Shown piece after piece: positions 26,478-36,043 of a stretch of 64,000 bases of DNA. The DNA lies in contig LT827123.1 in NCBI GenBank assembly GCA_900169975.1, forward strand, positions 209,920-273,919. The letters are read 5' to 3'. The position numbers and the translations under genes were made by a program. A model generated the notes under the pieces. It made no database searches, was not told the DNA's origin, and saw nothing but the letters and a program-made list of their open reading frames with translations. The number at the start of each line of letters is the position of its first letter. The stretch's first letter is position 1. The stretch comes from Pseudoflavonifractor sp. Marseille-P3106. GTDB taxonomy: Bacteria; Bacillota; Clostridia; Oscillospirales; Oscillospiraceae.

Positions 26478-27325
26478 TTTCCGGTCTCTCCGGCGCGGGC
26501 AAGAGCCAGGTGGCATCCTTCATGGAGGACATCGGCTACTTTGTGGTGGACAATATGCCGGCCCCTCTCATACCCAAATTTGCGGAGCTGTGCATGGCGG
26601 GGCAGGCCAAATACGACCGGGTGTCCATTGTCAGCGACATCCGGGGCGGACAGACCTTCGACGGCCTGTTCGCCGCCCTGTCCGATCTGGAGGAGATGGG
26701 CTGCGACTACAAGATTTTGTATGTGGAGGCCAGCCCCGAGACTATCATCAAGCGCTATAAGGAGACCCGCCGGCTCCACCCGCTGGCCCGGGACGGCCGC
26801 TCTCTGGACGAGGCGGTCCACCGGGAGCGCACCATCCTGGAGCCGGTGCGGGACCGGGCGGAGTACATCGTGGACACCACCGCCCTCTCCACCGCCAAGC
26901 TCCGGGGAGAGGTGCTGCGGCTCTTCGGCTCGGGGGGGCCCCAGCAGGCGATGAGCGTGAGCGTGATCTCCTTTGGCTTCAAGTACGGCATCCCCATCGA
27001 GGCCGATCTGGTGTTCGACGTGCGCTTTCTGCCCAATCCCTATTACATCGCCGAGCTGCGGCACCAGACCGGGCTGGACAAGCCGGTCTACGACTTCATC
27101 TTCGGCTATCAGCAGACCAAGGACTTTATGACCTATCTGGAGCGGCTGATCGCGTTCCTCCTGCCCCAGTATGTGGAGGAGGGGAAGGCCGCCCTGGTGA
27201 TCGGGGTGGGCTGCACCGGCGGCCAGCACCGGTCGGTGGCCGTGACCCGGGCGCTGGCGGATTTCATTCGCCAGAAGGGCTACGACGCCGCGGAGAACCA
27301 CCGGGACATGACGAGGGCCCAGTGA
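26462..27325 (+). CDS. rapZ: RNase adapter/nucleotide-binding protein RapZ (YvcJ)
   Basis: This 287-residue P-loop protein has GLSGAGKS at residues 8-15 and the family C-terminal GCTGGQHRSV segment. Enterobacterial RapZ steers RNase E onto a small RNA; the Gram-positive homolog YvcJ hydrolyses nucleotides and has a less defined role. It is followed by yvcK and whiA, the standard Gram-positive trio. Its start lies within the end of murB. Confidence 0.93.
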   Translation: MEFIVISGLSGAGKSQVASFMEDIGYFVVDNMPAPLIPKFAELCMAGQAKYDRVSIVSDIRGGQTFDGLFAALSDLEEMGCDYKILYVEASPETIIKRYKETRRLHPLARDGRSLDEAVHRERTILEPVRDRAEYIVDTTALSTAKLRGEVLRLFGSGGPQQAMSVSVISFGFKYGIPIEADLVFDVRFLPNPYYIAELRHQTGLDKPVYDFIFGYQQTKDFMTYLERLIAFLLPQYVEEGKAALVIGVGCTGGQHRSVAVTRALADFIRQKGYDAAENHRDMTRAQ

Positions 27326-28335
27326 TGGAGACCCTCAAGACGGAACGCCGCTGGGAGCAGGGCCCCCGGGTGGTGGCCATCGGCGGCGGAAACGGCCTGT
27401 CCACCATGCTCCGCGGCTTGAAGCAGTATACCAAAAACCTCACCGCCATCGTCACCGTGGCCGACGACGGGGGCGGTTCCGGGATGCTCCGGGCCGACCT
27501 GGGGATGCCCCCGCCGGGGGACATCCGCAACTGCATGGAGGCCCTGGCCAACACCGAGCCCGTCATGGAGCGGCTGCTGGGCTACCGGTTTACCGAGGGA
27601 AGCCTCACCGGTCAGGCCTTCGGAAATCTTCTGCTGGCGGCCCTCAACGGCATCTCTGCCTCCTTTGACGAGGCGGTGGCCCGGATGAGCCAGGTGCTGG
27701 CCATCACAGGCCGGGTGCTGCCGGTGACCAACGCCAATGTGGCGCTGGAGGCCACCTTTGAAAACGGGGCCCGGGTGGTGGGAGAGTCCAAGATCGCCGC
27801 CTTCAAAAAGGCACAGGACTGCCGCATCCGCCGGGTGGCGCTCCTGCCGGGCCATCCGGCGGCCCTTCCCGCCACGCTGGAGGCCATCCGGGCGGCCGAC
27901 CTCATTCTGCTGGGGCCGGGAAGCCTTTACACCAGCATCATCCCCAACCTTCTGGTGGACGGGGTGGCCGAGGCCGTGTGCGCCGCCGCCGTCCCGAGGG
28001 TCTACATCTCCAACATTATGACCCAGGATGGGGAGACCGAGGGGATGACCCTCTCCGAGCACGTGGCGGCGCTGCTGGATCACGCCGGCCCCGGGCTCAT
28101 CGATGTGTGTCTGGCCAACTGCGCCCCCATTCGGCCGGAGCTGCTGGAGCGCTACCGGGAGGAGGGCTCGGAGCCCATCGCCGTGGACCGGGCGGCGCTG
28201 AAGGCCCTGGGAGTGGACGTGGTGGAACGGCCCCTCGCCTCGGAGGAGTCCCCCTTTGCCCGTCACTCCATCGACCGGCTGGCCCAGGCGGTGATGGAGC
28301 TCTATGAGGACCGGGCCCACACCAAGATCTTTTGA
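27325..28335 (+). CDS. yvcK: YvcK/CofD-like protein (gluconeogenesis factor family)
   Basis: This 336-residue protein binds UDP-sugars in Bacillus and is needed for normal cell shape and growth on gluconeogenic carbon sources. The VVAIGGGNGLSTMLRGLK start, TVADDGGGSGMLR and LLGPGSLYTSIIPNLLV are characteristic. The ATG at 27325 shares a base with the rapZ stop; an in-frame GTG three bases earlier is equally possible. It sits between rapZ and whiA. Confidence 0.94.
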   Translation: METLKTERRWEQGPRVVAIGGGNGLSTMLRGLKQYTKNLTAIVTVADDGGGSGMLRADLGMPPPGDIRNCMEALANTEPVMERLLGYRFTEGSLTGQAFGNLLLAALNGISASFDEAVARMSQVLAITGRVLPVTNANVALEATFENGARVVGESKIAAFKKAQDCRIRRVALLPGHPAALPATLEAIRAADLILLGPGSLYTSIIPNLLVDGVAEAVCAAAVPRVYISNIMTQDGETEGMTLSEHVAALLDHAGPGLIDVCLANCAPIRPELLERYREEGSEPIAVDRAALKALGVDVVERPLASEESPFARHSIDRLAQAVMELYEDRAHTKIF

Positions 28336-28399
28336 CGGCGGAGCGGGACGGCGGGATGCCGTTCCGCCCCGACTGATTCTTTGAGAGGGAGGCAACGCC

Positions 28400-29296
28400 A
28401 TGTCTTTTTCCAGCGACGCAAAGCGGGAGCTCTGCCGTGCGCCCCTCTCCCGCCGATGCTGTGCCCAGGCGGAGTGCTACGGCATCCTCCTCTATGCCAA
28501 CCGGTTCGATCGGGGGGAAGCCCGCATCGTTACTGAGTCAGCGGCGTTTGCCGCCCGGCTCCCGGCGCTGTTCAAAAAGGCCTTTCACATCACCTTCGAC
28601 CGCCTCCCCGAGGCGGGGCAGGGCAAGCGCATCTTTTCTCTGACCGCGCCGGACAAGCTCTCCGCCCTCTCGGCGGCCTTTGGGTACGATCCAGGCTCCA
28701 CCGTGGCCCATCACATCAACTTTGCCGTACTGGAGGAGGAGCACTGCCGCTCCGCCTTCTTCCGTGGGGCCTTTTTGGCGGGGGGATCGGTGACCGATCC
28801 GGCCAAGGGCTACCATCTGGAGCTGGCCACCTCCCACTACTCGGTGAACCGGGAGCTGCTCACCCTTCTGCGGGAGGCGGGCTTTGCCCCCAAATCCGCC
28901 GCCCGGGGGGCCAACCACATGGCCTATTTCAAGCAGAGCGAGGCCATCACCGATTTTCTCACCGCCATCGGCGCGCCGCTGGCCGCCATGGAGCTGATGA
29001 ATGCCAAAGCGGAAAAGGACCTGCGGGGCGGGGTCAACCGCCGGGTGAACTGCGACGCTGCCAATCTGGACAAGGCGGTGGACGCCGCCCAGGCCCAGCT
29101 GGAGGACATCCGCCGCCTGGCCGGGCGCATGGATCTGGCTGAGCTGCCCCCCAAGCTGGCCGAGGCCGCCCGGCTCCGGATGGACAACCCGGAGATGACC
29201 CTGACCGAGCTGGCGGCTCTGTGCGAGCCGCCCATCACCAAGTCCTCCCTCAGCCACCGGCTGAAAAAGCTGGGTGAGCTGGCGGGAGAGATGTGA
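28400..29296 (+). CDS. whiA: DNA-binding protein WhiA
   Basis: This 298-residue protein combines a LAGLIDADG-like N-terminal fold (FFRGAFLAGGSVTDPAKGYHLE) with a C-terminal helix-turn-helix (LTELAALCEPPITKSSLSHRLKKL). In Streptomyces WhiA controls sporulation genes; in Bacillus it affects cell division and chromosome segregation. GAGGGAGG precedes the ATG. It completes rapZ-yvcK-whiA. Confidence 0.95.
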   Translation: MSFSSDAKRELCRAPLSRRCCAQAECYGILLYANRFDRGEARIVTESAAFAARLPALFKKAFHITFDRLPEAGQGKRIFSLTAPDKLSALSAAFGYDPGSTVAHHINFAVLEEEHCRSAFFRGAFLAGGSVTDPAKGYHLELATSHYSVNRELLTLLREAGFAPKSAARGANHMAYFKQSEAITDFLTAIGAPLAAMELMNAKAEKDLRGGVNRRVNCDAANLDKAVDAAQAQLEDIRRLAGRMDLAELPPKLAEAARLRMDNPEMTLTELAALCEPPITKSSLSHRLKKLGELAGEM

Positions 29297-29328
29297 CAGA
29301 GGTTGCGCTGACACGGAGGTGACGACGG

Positions 29329-29769
29329 ATGAAGGTGTCCTATTTCAGTACACTATCCAGGGAAGAAATCTTTGCGCGAATCAGTGAGAAAACCAGGCCA
29401 TGGTCCAGATTAGATTTATGGACGGCGCGGAATACCCGCTTTCACCGAAACCTGAAGAGCGGGGAGATCAGGCTGATTCAGACGGGTAAAATCCGTGGCT
29501 ATGTGTTTGCGGACTTGACAGTGGTCCCCACAGGGAAGGGAACTGAAATCGAGGGGACCGTGAAGATTCCACAGACCATCTACGCCGCTAATGCAGCGGT
29601 GTGCCTGATCATCTTATCCTGCATTCTTTTGACGTTTTTCTTGGGAGAGAGCATCCTGAAATTTTTTCCTTATCTTTGGCTGCCTGTTTTCTTCCTCTGG
29701 AGCACAAACCGGCTGCGCGGTCAAATCCCGGAATTGGGTGAGTTTATTCAGAAAATACTGTTCAGCTGA
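29329..29769 (+). CDS. Small membrane protein of unknown function between whiA and dnaE
   Basis: I do not recognise this 146-residue protein. A soluble, beta-rich-looking N-terminal part (about residues 1-80, with RNLKSGEIRLIQTGKIRG and GTEIEG) is followed by two hydrophobic helices at about 84-104 and 108-125 and a short polar tail. Its base composition is visibly more AT-rich than the flanking genes, which suggests a recent arrival or weak constraint. CGGAGGTG lies before the ATG, so it is probably translated, and it is only 32 bases from whiA and 17 from dnaE. Confidence 0.65.
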   Translation: MKVSYFSTLSREEIFARISEKTRPWSRLDLWTARNTRFHRNLKSGEIRLIQTGKIRGYVFADLTVVPTGKGTEIEGTVKIPQTIYAANAAVCLIILSCILLTFFLGESILKFFPYLWLPVFFLWSTNRLRGQIPELGEFIQKILFS

Positions 29770-29786
29770 AAGAAGGAGGTCCCACC

Positions 29787-32700
29787 ATGGCCTTTGCCCA
29801 TCTACATATCCATACCGAGTACAGCCTTCTGGACGGGGCCTGCCGGATCCCCAAGCTGGTCCAGCGGGTCAAGGAGCTGGGTCAGACCGCCGTGGCCATC
29901 ACCGACCACGGCAACATGTACGGCGTTATCGACTTTTACCGCGCCTGCAAGGCCGAAGGCATCCACCCCATCATCGGCTGCGAGGTCTATGTGGCCCCCC
30001 GCACCCGCTTCGACCGAGTGCACGAGCTGGACAGCCAGGCCCGCCACCTGATTTTGCTGTGCAAAAACGAGACCGGCTACCGCAACCTCTCCCACATGGT
30101 GAGCCAGTCCTACACCGAGGGTTTTTACATCAAGCCCCGCATCGATCTGGACTTGCTGCGGGAGCGGCACGAGGGCCTGGTCTGTCTGTCGGCCTGTCTG
30201 GCAGGGGAGCTGCCCCGGCGCATCCGCGCCGGGGACTACGCCGGGGCCAGGGCCCACGCGCTGGAAATGGATGAATTGTTCGGACGTGGGAATTACTATC
30301 TGGAGCTTCAGGACCACGCCCTGGAGGAGGACCCGGCGGTGATCGCCGGGCTGGTGCGGCTCCATGAGGAGACCGGCATCCCCCTGGCCGCCACCAACGA
30401 CGCCCACTACCTCACCCGGGCCGACGCCCGCACCCAGGACATCCTCATGTGCGTCCAGACCGGCAAGACCGAGGACGATCCCGACCGGATGCGCTTTGAG
30501 ACCGAGGAGTTCTATGTCAAGAGTGAATTGGAGATGGCCGCCCTCTTCCCCAAGTGGCCGGAGGCCATCGAAAACACCCAGAAGATCGCGGAGCAGTGTC
30601 AGGTGGACTTTGAGTTCGGCGTCCACCACCTGCCGGAATTCCACCTGCCCGAGGGGGAGAGCGACCCGGACGCCTACTTTGAACGTCTCTGCCGGGAGGG
30701 GTTCCGGCGGCGTTACAGCGCGCCTCCCCCGGAGTATGAGACCCAGCTGGAGTACGAGATGGGGGTCATCCGGCAGATGGGCTTCGTGGACTACTTCCTC
30801 ATCGTCTCCGACTTCATCGGCTTTGCCAAGTCCCACGGGATCCCTGTGGGCCCGGGCCGAGGCTCCGCCGCCGGGAGCATGGTGGCCTACTGCATGGCCA
30901 TCACGGAGATCGACCCGATGAAGTACAGCCTCTTTTTCGAGCGGTTCCTGAACCCGGAGCGGGTCACCATGCCCGATATCGACGTGGATTTCTGCATCCG
31001 CCGCCGGGGCGAGGTCATCGAGTACGTCCAGGAGAAATACGGCGCCGACCACGTGGCCCAGATCGTGACCTTCGGCACCATGGCCGCCCGGGGGGCGATC
31101 CGGGACGTGGGCCGGGTGCTGAACCTGCCCTACGACCGGGTGGATCAGATCGCCAAGCAGGTGCCCACCACCCCCCACATCACCCTGGAGGAGGCCCTCA
31201 AGCTCTCCAAGCCCCTCAAGGAGCTCTACGACGGCGATGAGCAGGTGAAGCTGCTCATCGACACTGCCCGGGCCATCGAGGGGATGCCTCGCCACGCCTC
31301 CACCCACGCCGCCGGGGTGGTCATCACCCGCCTGCCGGTGGCCGACTACGTCCCGCTGGCCAAAAACGACGAATCGGTTGTGACCCAGTTCCAGATGACG
31401 GTGCTGGAGGAGCTGGGCCTTTTGAAGATGGACTTTCTGGGCCTTCGGAACCTCACGGTGCTGGACGACGCGGTGAAGCTGGTGCGGAAAAGCAGGCCGG
31501 ATTTCACGCTCGACGACATCCCGGACGGGGACGCCGGGGTCTACCGGATGCTCTCGGAGGGGCGCACCTCAGGGGTGTTCCAGATGGAGTCGGCGGGGAT
31601 GACCGGGGTGTGCGTGGGGCTCAAGCCCAAGGACATCGAGGACATCACCGCCATCATCGCCCTCTACCGTCCCGGCCCCATGGACTCCATTCCCCGGTTC
31701 ATCGCCTGCAAGCAGGATCCCCGGCTCATCCGGTACAAGCATCCCTTGCTGAAGCCCATCCTGTCGGTGACGTACGGCTGCATCGTGTATCAGGAGCAGG
31801 TCATCGAGATCTTCCGCAAGCTGGCGGGGTATACCCTGGGCCAGGCCGACATGGTGCGCCGGGCCATCTCCAAGAAGAAGGCCAAGGAGATCGAAAAGGA
31901 GCGCCACGCCTTCATCTACGGCGACGCCGAACGGGGGATCGCCGGGTGTATCGCGGGCGGGATCCCCGAGCAGACCGGCCAGGATATCTACGACGAGATC
32001 TTCGATTTTGCCAACTACGCCTTCAACAGGGCCCACGCTGTGTCCTACGCCGTGGTGGCTTATCAGACCGCGTGGTTCAAATACCACTACACGAAGGAGT
32101 ACATGGCCGCCCTGCTGACCTCCGTCCTGGATTCCAGCGAAAAGGTGGCCGAGTACATCGGAGAGTGCCGGAACTGCGGCATCCAGCTGCTGCCCCCCGA
32201 CGTGAATCAGTCGGAGACCGACTTCACCGTGGCGGCGGACGGGCTCCGTTTCGGCCTGGCGGCGGTGAAGGGCGTGGGCCGTGGGTTTGCCGTGCAGCTT
32301 CTGGGCGAGCGGGAGAAGAACGGCCCCTTCGCCTCCTTCCCGGACTTCTGCGCCCGGATGTTCGGGATGGACTGCAACAAGCGGGTGGTGGAGAACCTCA
32401 TCCGCTGCGGGGCCTTTGACAGCCTGGGCGCCCGCCGCTCCCAGCTTCTGGCGGTGAGCGAGCAGGTGATGGACACCGTGGCCAAGAGCCGGAGAAACAC
32501 CCTGGAGGGACAGTACGACCTCTTTGGCGGTGGAGAGGAGGGCCCCGGGCCCGCGCCCCAGGTCGTCCTGCCGGGCATCCCGGAGTTCACCCGGCAGGAG
32601 CTGATGAAGATGGAGAAGGAGACCACGGGGCTCTACCTCACCGGCCACCCCATGGATGAGTACCGGGCCCAGGTCAAGCGGCTGAGGGCCGCCTCCATAG

Positions 32701-33272
32701 GGGCCATCCTGGCCGACTTCGACCAGCCGGAGGGGCCCCGGACCTACCGGGACGGCCAGAGGGTGACCCTGGCGGGGGTGGTGACCGCCTCCAAGACCAA
32801 GACCACCAAAAACAATACGCTCATGGCCTATGTGGGGCTGGAGGACGACACGGGGGCCATGGAGATGCTGGTTTTCTCCCGGACACTGGGAGAGTGCGGC
32901 CCCTATTTGAAGGAGGGGATGGCTCTCCTGGCGGAGGGACGGCTCTCCGTTCGGGACGAGAAGGCCCCCCAGCTCATGTGCGACCGGGCCCGCCCGCTGG
33001 CGGGGGAGGGGGAGACGGCGGAGCCTTCGGACGGCGCGTCGGCGCCCCGGCCCATCCCGGAAAACAGCAGGCTCTATGTCAAGCTGCCCACGGCGGAGGA
33101 CCCCCGGATGCGAAAGCTCGGCCTGATCCTCAACATGTTTCCCGGAAATCAGCAGATCGTTCTCTACTGCGCCGATACCCGCAAGCGGCTGGGAGCGGCC
33201 GCCCAGATCCACCCGGCACTGGTGGCTGAGCTCCGGGAGCTTTTCGGCGGGGAGAACGTGGTCGTCAAATGA
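29787..33272 (+). CDS. dnaE: DNA polymerase III alpha subunit, DnaE type
   Basis: This 1161-residue replicative polymerase subunit has, in order, an N-terminal PHP domain (HLHIHTEYSLLDGA), the C-family polymerase core with the catalytic MPDIDVDF (about residues 394-401) and PGRGSAAGS, a helix-hairpin-helix region and an OB-fold (VTLAGVVTASKTKTTKNN). It is DnaE-type because it lacks an internal proofreading domain; a PolC elsewhere would be expected in this group. AAGGAGG precedes the ATG. The length is normal. Confidence 0.97.
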   Translation: MAFAHLHIHTEYSLLDGACRIPKLVQRVKELGQTAVAITDHGNMYGVIDFYRACKAEGIHPIIGCEVYVAPRTRFDRVHELDSQARHLILLCKNETGYRNLSHMVSQSYTEGFYIKPRIDLDLLRERHEGLVCLSACLAGELPRRIRAGDYAGARAHALEMDELFGRGNYYLELQDHALEEDPAVIAGLVRLHEETGIPLAATNDAHYLTRADARTQDILMCVQTGKTEDDPDRMRFETEEFYVKSELEMAALFPKWPEAIENTQKIAEQCQVDFEFGVHHLPEFHLPEGESDPDAYFERLCREGFRRRYSAPPPEYETQLEYEMGVIRQMGFVDYFLIVSDFIGFAKSHGIPVGPGRGSAAGSMVAYCMAITEIDPMKYSLFFERFLNPERVTMPDIDVDFCIRRRGEVIEYVQEKYGADHVAQIVTFGTMAARGAIRDVGRVLNLPYDRVDQIAKQVPTTPHITLEEALKLSKPLKELYDGDEQVKLLIDTARAIEGMPRHASTHAAGVVITRLPVADYVPLAKNDESVVTQFQMTVLEELGLLKMDFLGLRNLTVLDDAVKLVRKSRPDFTLDDIPDGDAGVYRMLSEGRTSGVFQMESAGMTGVCVGLKPKDIEDITAIIALYRPGPMDSIPRFIACKQDPRLIRYKHPLLKPILSVTYGCIVYQEQVIEIFRKLAGYTLGQADMVRRAISKKKAKEIEKERHAFIYGDAERGIAGCIAGGIPEQTGQDIYDEIFDFANYAFNRAHAVSYAVVAYQTAWFKYHYTKEYMAALLTSVLDSSEKVAEYIGECRNCGIQLLPPDVNQSETDFTVAADGLRFGLAAVKGVGRGFAVQLLGEREKNGPFASFPDFCARMFGMDCNKRVVENLIRCGAFDSLGARRSQLLAVSEQVMDTVAKSRRNTLEGQYDLFGGGEEGPGPAPQVVLPGIPEFTRQELMKMEKETTGLYLTGHPMDEYRAQVKRLRAASIGAILADFDQPEGPRTYRDGQRVTLAGVVTASKTKTTKNNTLMAYVGLEDDTGAMEMLVFSRTLGECGPYLKEGMALLAEGRLSVRDEKAPQLMCDRARPLAGEGETAEPSDGASAPRPIPENSRLYVKLPTAEDPRMRKLGLILNMFPGNQQIVLYCADTRKRLGAAAQIHPALVAELRELFGGENVVVK

Positions 33273-33300
33273 ACAGGCCCATCGGAAAGGAGGTATCTGC

Positions 33301-34842
33301 ATGACGCTGAAAAAACTCTCATCCTATCTCTTTCATCGGACGGTTCTGGTGGCGGTCCTTCTGCTGATCCAGATCGGGCTGCTGGTGGCCATGATTCTGC
33401 GGTTTTCCGATTACTTCGTCTATTTCTACTTCATCTGTGTGGCGCTTTCGGTGCTGGCGGTGCTCCATATCATCAACAGCCGGGGGGACCCGGGGTACAA
33501 AATCGCGTGGCTGGTGCCCATCCTGCTGGTGCCGGTGTTCGGAGGGCTGGTCTATCTGCTGTGCGGCGGCAATCGGCTTTCCGCCCGGGTGCAGCGGAAG
33601 ATGGAAGGGATGGACCGGCGGCTGGTGGAGGTGCTGGGGCCGGACCGGAAGGCGGAATCACTGGCTCCCTTCGGCCAAGACGCGGTGAATCAGTCCCACT
33701 ATCTGGAGGAGTATGCCCACTGTCCACTCTACACCAACACCTTTACCCGCTACTTTGCGCTGGGCGACGATGTGATGGAGCCCATGCTGGAGGAACTGCG
33801 GAAGGCGGAGCACTATATCTTTCTGGAATATTTTATCATTACGCCCGGAAAGCTCTGGGACGCCGTCCTGGAGATTTTGGAGGAGAAGGTCCGTCAGGGA
33901 GTGGATGTGCGGGTCATCTACGACGATGTGGGGACGCTGTATACCCTTCCCAAAACCTACGACAAAGAGCTGGAGGCCAAGGGCATCCGCTGCCGGGTGT
34001 TCAACCGGTTCGTGCCGGTGCTGTCGGTGCGGCTCAACAACCGGGACCACCGGAAGTTCTGTATTGTGGACGGCCATACCGCTTTCACAGGGGGCATCAA
34101 TCTGGCCGACGAGTATGTCAACAAAGTGGTTCGCTATGGCCGCTGGAAGGACAGCGCCATTCTGCTGAAGGGAGAGGGCGCCTGGTCCATGACAGTGATG
34201 TTCCTCACCATGTGGGAGTATATCAGCGGCAGGACGGAGGACTACGCCGCCTACCGGCCCGCGTCTTTGCCCGTCCAGGCGGAGCTGGGGGCCGGACACT
34301 GGGTTCAGCCTTATGCGGACAGCCCTCTGGACGGGGAGCCGGTGGGGGAGACGGTATATCTGAACCTCATTACCAAGGCCAAGCGGTATGTCTATCTCAT
34401 GACCCCCTACCTTATCATCAGCGACAGCGTCACCACCGCCCTGTGCAACGCAGCCAAGAGCGGGGTGGATGTGCGCATTTTGACCCCCCATATCCCGGAC
34501 AAGAAGATCATCTTCGAGGTCACCCGGGCCCATTACCCGCCGCTCCTGGAGGCGGGGGTGCGAATTTTTGAGTACACCCCCGGCTTCCTCCACGCCAAGA
34601 ATTTTGCGGTGGACGACCAGTACGCCACGGTCGGATCCATCAACATGGATTACCGGAGTATGTTCCTCCACTTTGAGGACGGCGTTTGGCTGTGCGGCGA
34701 TCCCACGGTACTGGACGTCAAGCGGGATTTCCTGGAGACACAGGCCATCAGTGAGGAAATCACGCTGGAGGCGGTGTGCTGTCATCCCTGGCCGCGGCAG
34801 CTTCTGCGCTCCATCCTGCGGATGTTTGCACCTCTCATGTGA
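33301..34842 (+). CDS. cls: Cardiolipin synthase (phospholipase D family)
   Basis: This 513-residue membrane enzyme joins phosphatidylglycerol molecules into cardiolipin. Three hydrophobic segments occupy about the first 90 residues. Two HKD catalytic motifs follow: His250/Lys252 (DHRKFCIVDG) and His431/Lys433 (HAKNFAVDD), each followed by a GxxN-type segment (TGGINLADEY, VGSINMDYRS). AAAGGAGG precedes the ATG. It follows dnaE by 28 bases. Confidence 0.94.
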   Translation: MTLKKLSSYLFHRTVLVAVLLLIQIGLLVAMILRFSDYFVYFYFICVALSVLAVLHIINSRGDPGYKIAWLVPILLVPVFGGLVYLLCGGNRLSARVQRKMEGMDRRLVEVLGPDRKAESLAPFGQDAVNQSHYLEEYAHCPLYTNTFTRYFALGDDVMEPMLEELRKAEHYIFLEYFIITPGKLWDAVLEILEEKVRQGVDVRVIYDDVGTLYTLPKTYDKELEAKGIRCRVFNRFVPVLSVRLNNRDHRKFCIVDGHTAFTGGINLADEYVNKVVRYGRWKDSAILLKGEGAWSMTVMFLTMWEYISGRTEDYAAYRPASLPVQAELGAGHWVQPYADSPLDGEPVGETVYLNLITKAKRYVYLMTPYLIISDSVTTALCNAAKSGVDVRILTPHIPDKKIIFEVTRAHYPPLLEAGVRIFEYTPGFLHAKNFAVDDQYATVGSINMDYRSMFLHFEDGVWLCGDPTVLDVKRDFLETQAISEEITLEAVCCHPWPRQLLRSILRMFAPLM

Positions 34843-34854
34843 AAGGAAAAATGT

Positions 34855-35376
34855 ATGACGCTGATAACGGAACGCCTGGAACTGCAACTCCTCTCCGGAG
34901 AACAGCTCGGGTTGTGGACCGAGGATCTGCCCGCCCTGAAGTGGGAGCTGGACTGCGCCTATTGTGCAGAGCCGATGGAGGATGGGTTTCGCACCATTGT
35001 GGAGGGGCAGGGAAAAAAGACCTTGGCCGATCCGCAAAATACCGTTTGGCACAGCTTTTGGTTCCTGATCCGGCGGAGCGACCGCATCGTGGTGGGTTCG
35101 GCCGATTTCAAGAATGTGCCGGACGAGGACGGCGCAGTGGAGCTGGGTTACGGACTGGGGAAGAACTATGAGGGCCGCGGGTATATGACCGAAGCGGCCC
35201 GAGCCATGTGCGGCTGGGCCCTGTCCCAGCCCGGAGTGACCTCGGTAGTGGCGGAGACCAAGCGGGACAACCGGCCGTCCCAGCGTATTCTGAGCCGATG
35301 CGGGTTCCGCCTGGAGCGTGAGGAGGGGACCCTGTGGTGGAGGCTCACAGAGCTTGAAAAGGAAATCAGCGGATAA
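34855..35376 (+). CDS. GNAT-family N-acetyltransferase (RimJ/RimL-like)
   Basis: This 173-residue protein has the GNAT fold: a first strand TERLELQLLS, the acetyl-CoA-binding motif GKNYEGRGYMTEAA (about residues 102-115), and the C-terminal ETKRDNRPSQRILSRCGF helix-strand typical of RimJ/RimL-type enzymes. The acceptor (protein N-terminus, small molecule or antibiotic) cannot be told. AAAGGAA lies before the ATG, 12 bases after cls. A strong terminator follows. Confidence 0.85.
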   Translation: MTLITERLELQLLSGEQLGLWTEDLPALKWELDCAYCAEPMEDGFRTIVEGQGKKTLADPQNTVWHSFWFLIRRSDRIVVGSADFKNVPDEDGAVELGYGLGKNYEGRGYMTEAARAMCGWALSQPGVTSVVAETKRDNRPSQRILSRCGFRLEREEGTLWWRLTELEKEISG

Positions 35377-35416
35377 AAGACCGCCCTTGTCCAGATGGAC
35401 AAGGGCGGTCTTTTAT
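35373..35416 (+). terminator. Bidirectional terminator between convergent genes
   Basis: A perfect inverted repeat of 21 bp (35373-35393 with 35396-35416) has AAAA on one flank and TTTT on the other. It can end both the acetyltransferase transcript and the convergent flavodoxin-like transcript. Confidence 0.92.
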
Positions 35417-35424
35417 GGATGAAA

Positions 35425-35913
35425 TCAGCCGAACAGGACGGCGGCCTCTTTTGCCATGCGCTCGCCGTAGAGTTCAAAGGTCTCCCGGTATTCTTCCAGA
35501 TGGCCGGCCACGGCCACAGGGCCAAGATGGATGACAGGTTTTCCATAGGCCCCGCCCCCGGAATAGGTGAGCATACCCAGCACCATCAGGTGGTCCAGGA
35601 TAAGCCGGATGGCCAGATCTCCGCCGCCGTGGACGTAATTTGCGGTGGCGAAAGCGCCGCCCAGTTTACCGGCCAGGCCTAATTTCCTGGCACAGTTATC
35701 CAGCCAGATCTTGGTTTCTCCGCTGACGCTGGCCAGGTAAGTGGGAGAGCCCAGCACGACCCCGCAGCTCTCTTTGATCCAGGCCTCGTCGACCCCGTCG
35801 ATGGGGAAGGCCTTTGCCGCTACCCCGGCAACGCGCTCCATGCCAGTGACAATAGCCTCAGCCATCTCTTTGGTGTTTCCGGTCTTGGAATGATATACGA
35901 CAGACAATTTCAT
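35425..35913 (-). CDS. Flavodoxin-like FMN-binding protein
   Basis: This 162-residue flavoprotein starts with a beta strand and the FMN phosphate loop SKTGNTKEMA (residues 9-18), followed by LGSPTYLASVSGETKIWLDN and a GGAFATANYVHGGGD flavin loop. That pattern fits flavodoxin/WrbA-like proteins, which act as electron carriers or quinone reductases. It is divergent from an HxlR regulator, a frequent arrangement in which the regulator controls the flavoprotein. AGGAGG precedes the ATG by seven bases. Confidence 0.85.
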   Translation of the reverse strand: MKLSVVYHSKTGNTKEMAEAIVTGMERVAGVAAKAFPIDGVDEAWIKESCGVVLGSPTYLASVSGETKIWLDNCARKLGLAGKLGGAFATANYVHGGGDLAIRLILDHLMVLGMLTYSGGGAYGKPVIHLGPVAVAGHLEEYRETFELYGERMAKEAAVLFG

Positions 35914-35954
35914 GGCGATTCCTCCTGCTTTTGTAATTCGATATAAAAAAATGA

Positions 35955-36011
35955 CTTGCTCTTTTTCCGCTATCTGATAAGATCATAGTACCGACTGAGG
36001 AAAAAAGCAAG
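35955..36011. promoter_or_regulatory. Inverted repeat in the flavodoxin/hxlR intergenic region, candidate operator
   Basis: CTTGCTCTTTTTCC (35955-35968) and GGAAAAAAGCAAG (35999-36011) are inverted copies with one bulged base, 30 bases apart. Between them a TTGCTC/TAAGAT pair at 16 bases spacing could drive hxlR. This divergent control region is the natural binding place for the HxlR protein. Confidence 0.4.
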
Positions 36012-36043
36012 AACTGAGATTTTTGAAACTAGGTGAGGGAAAA

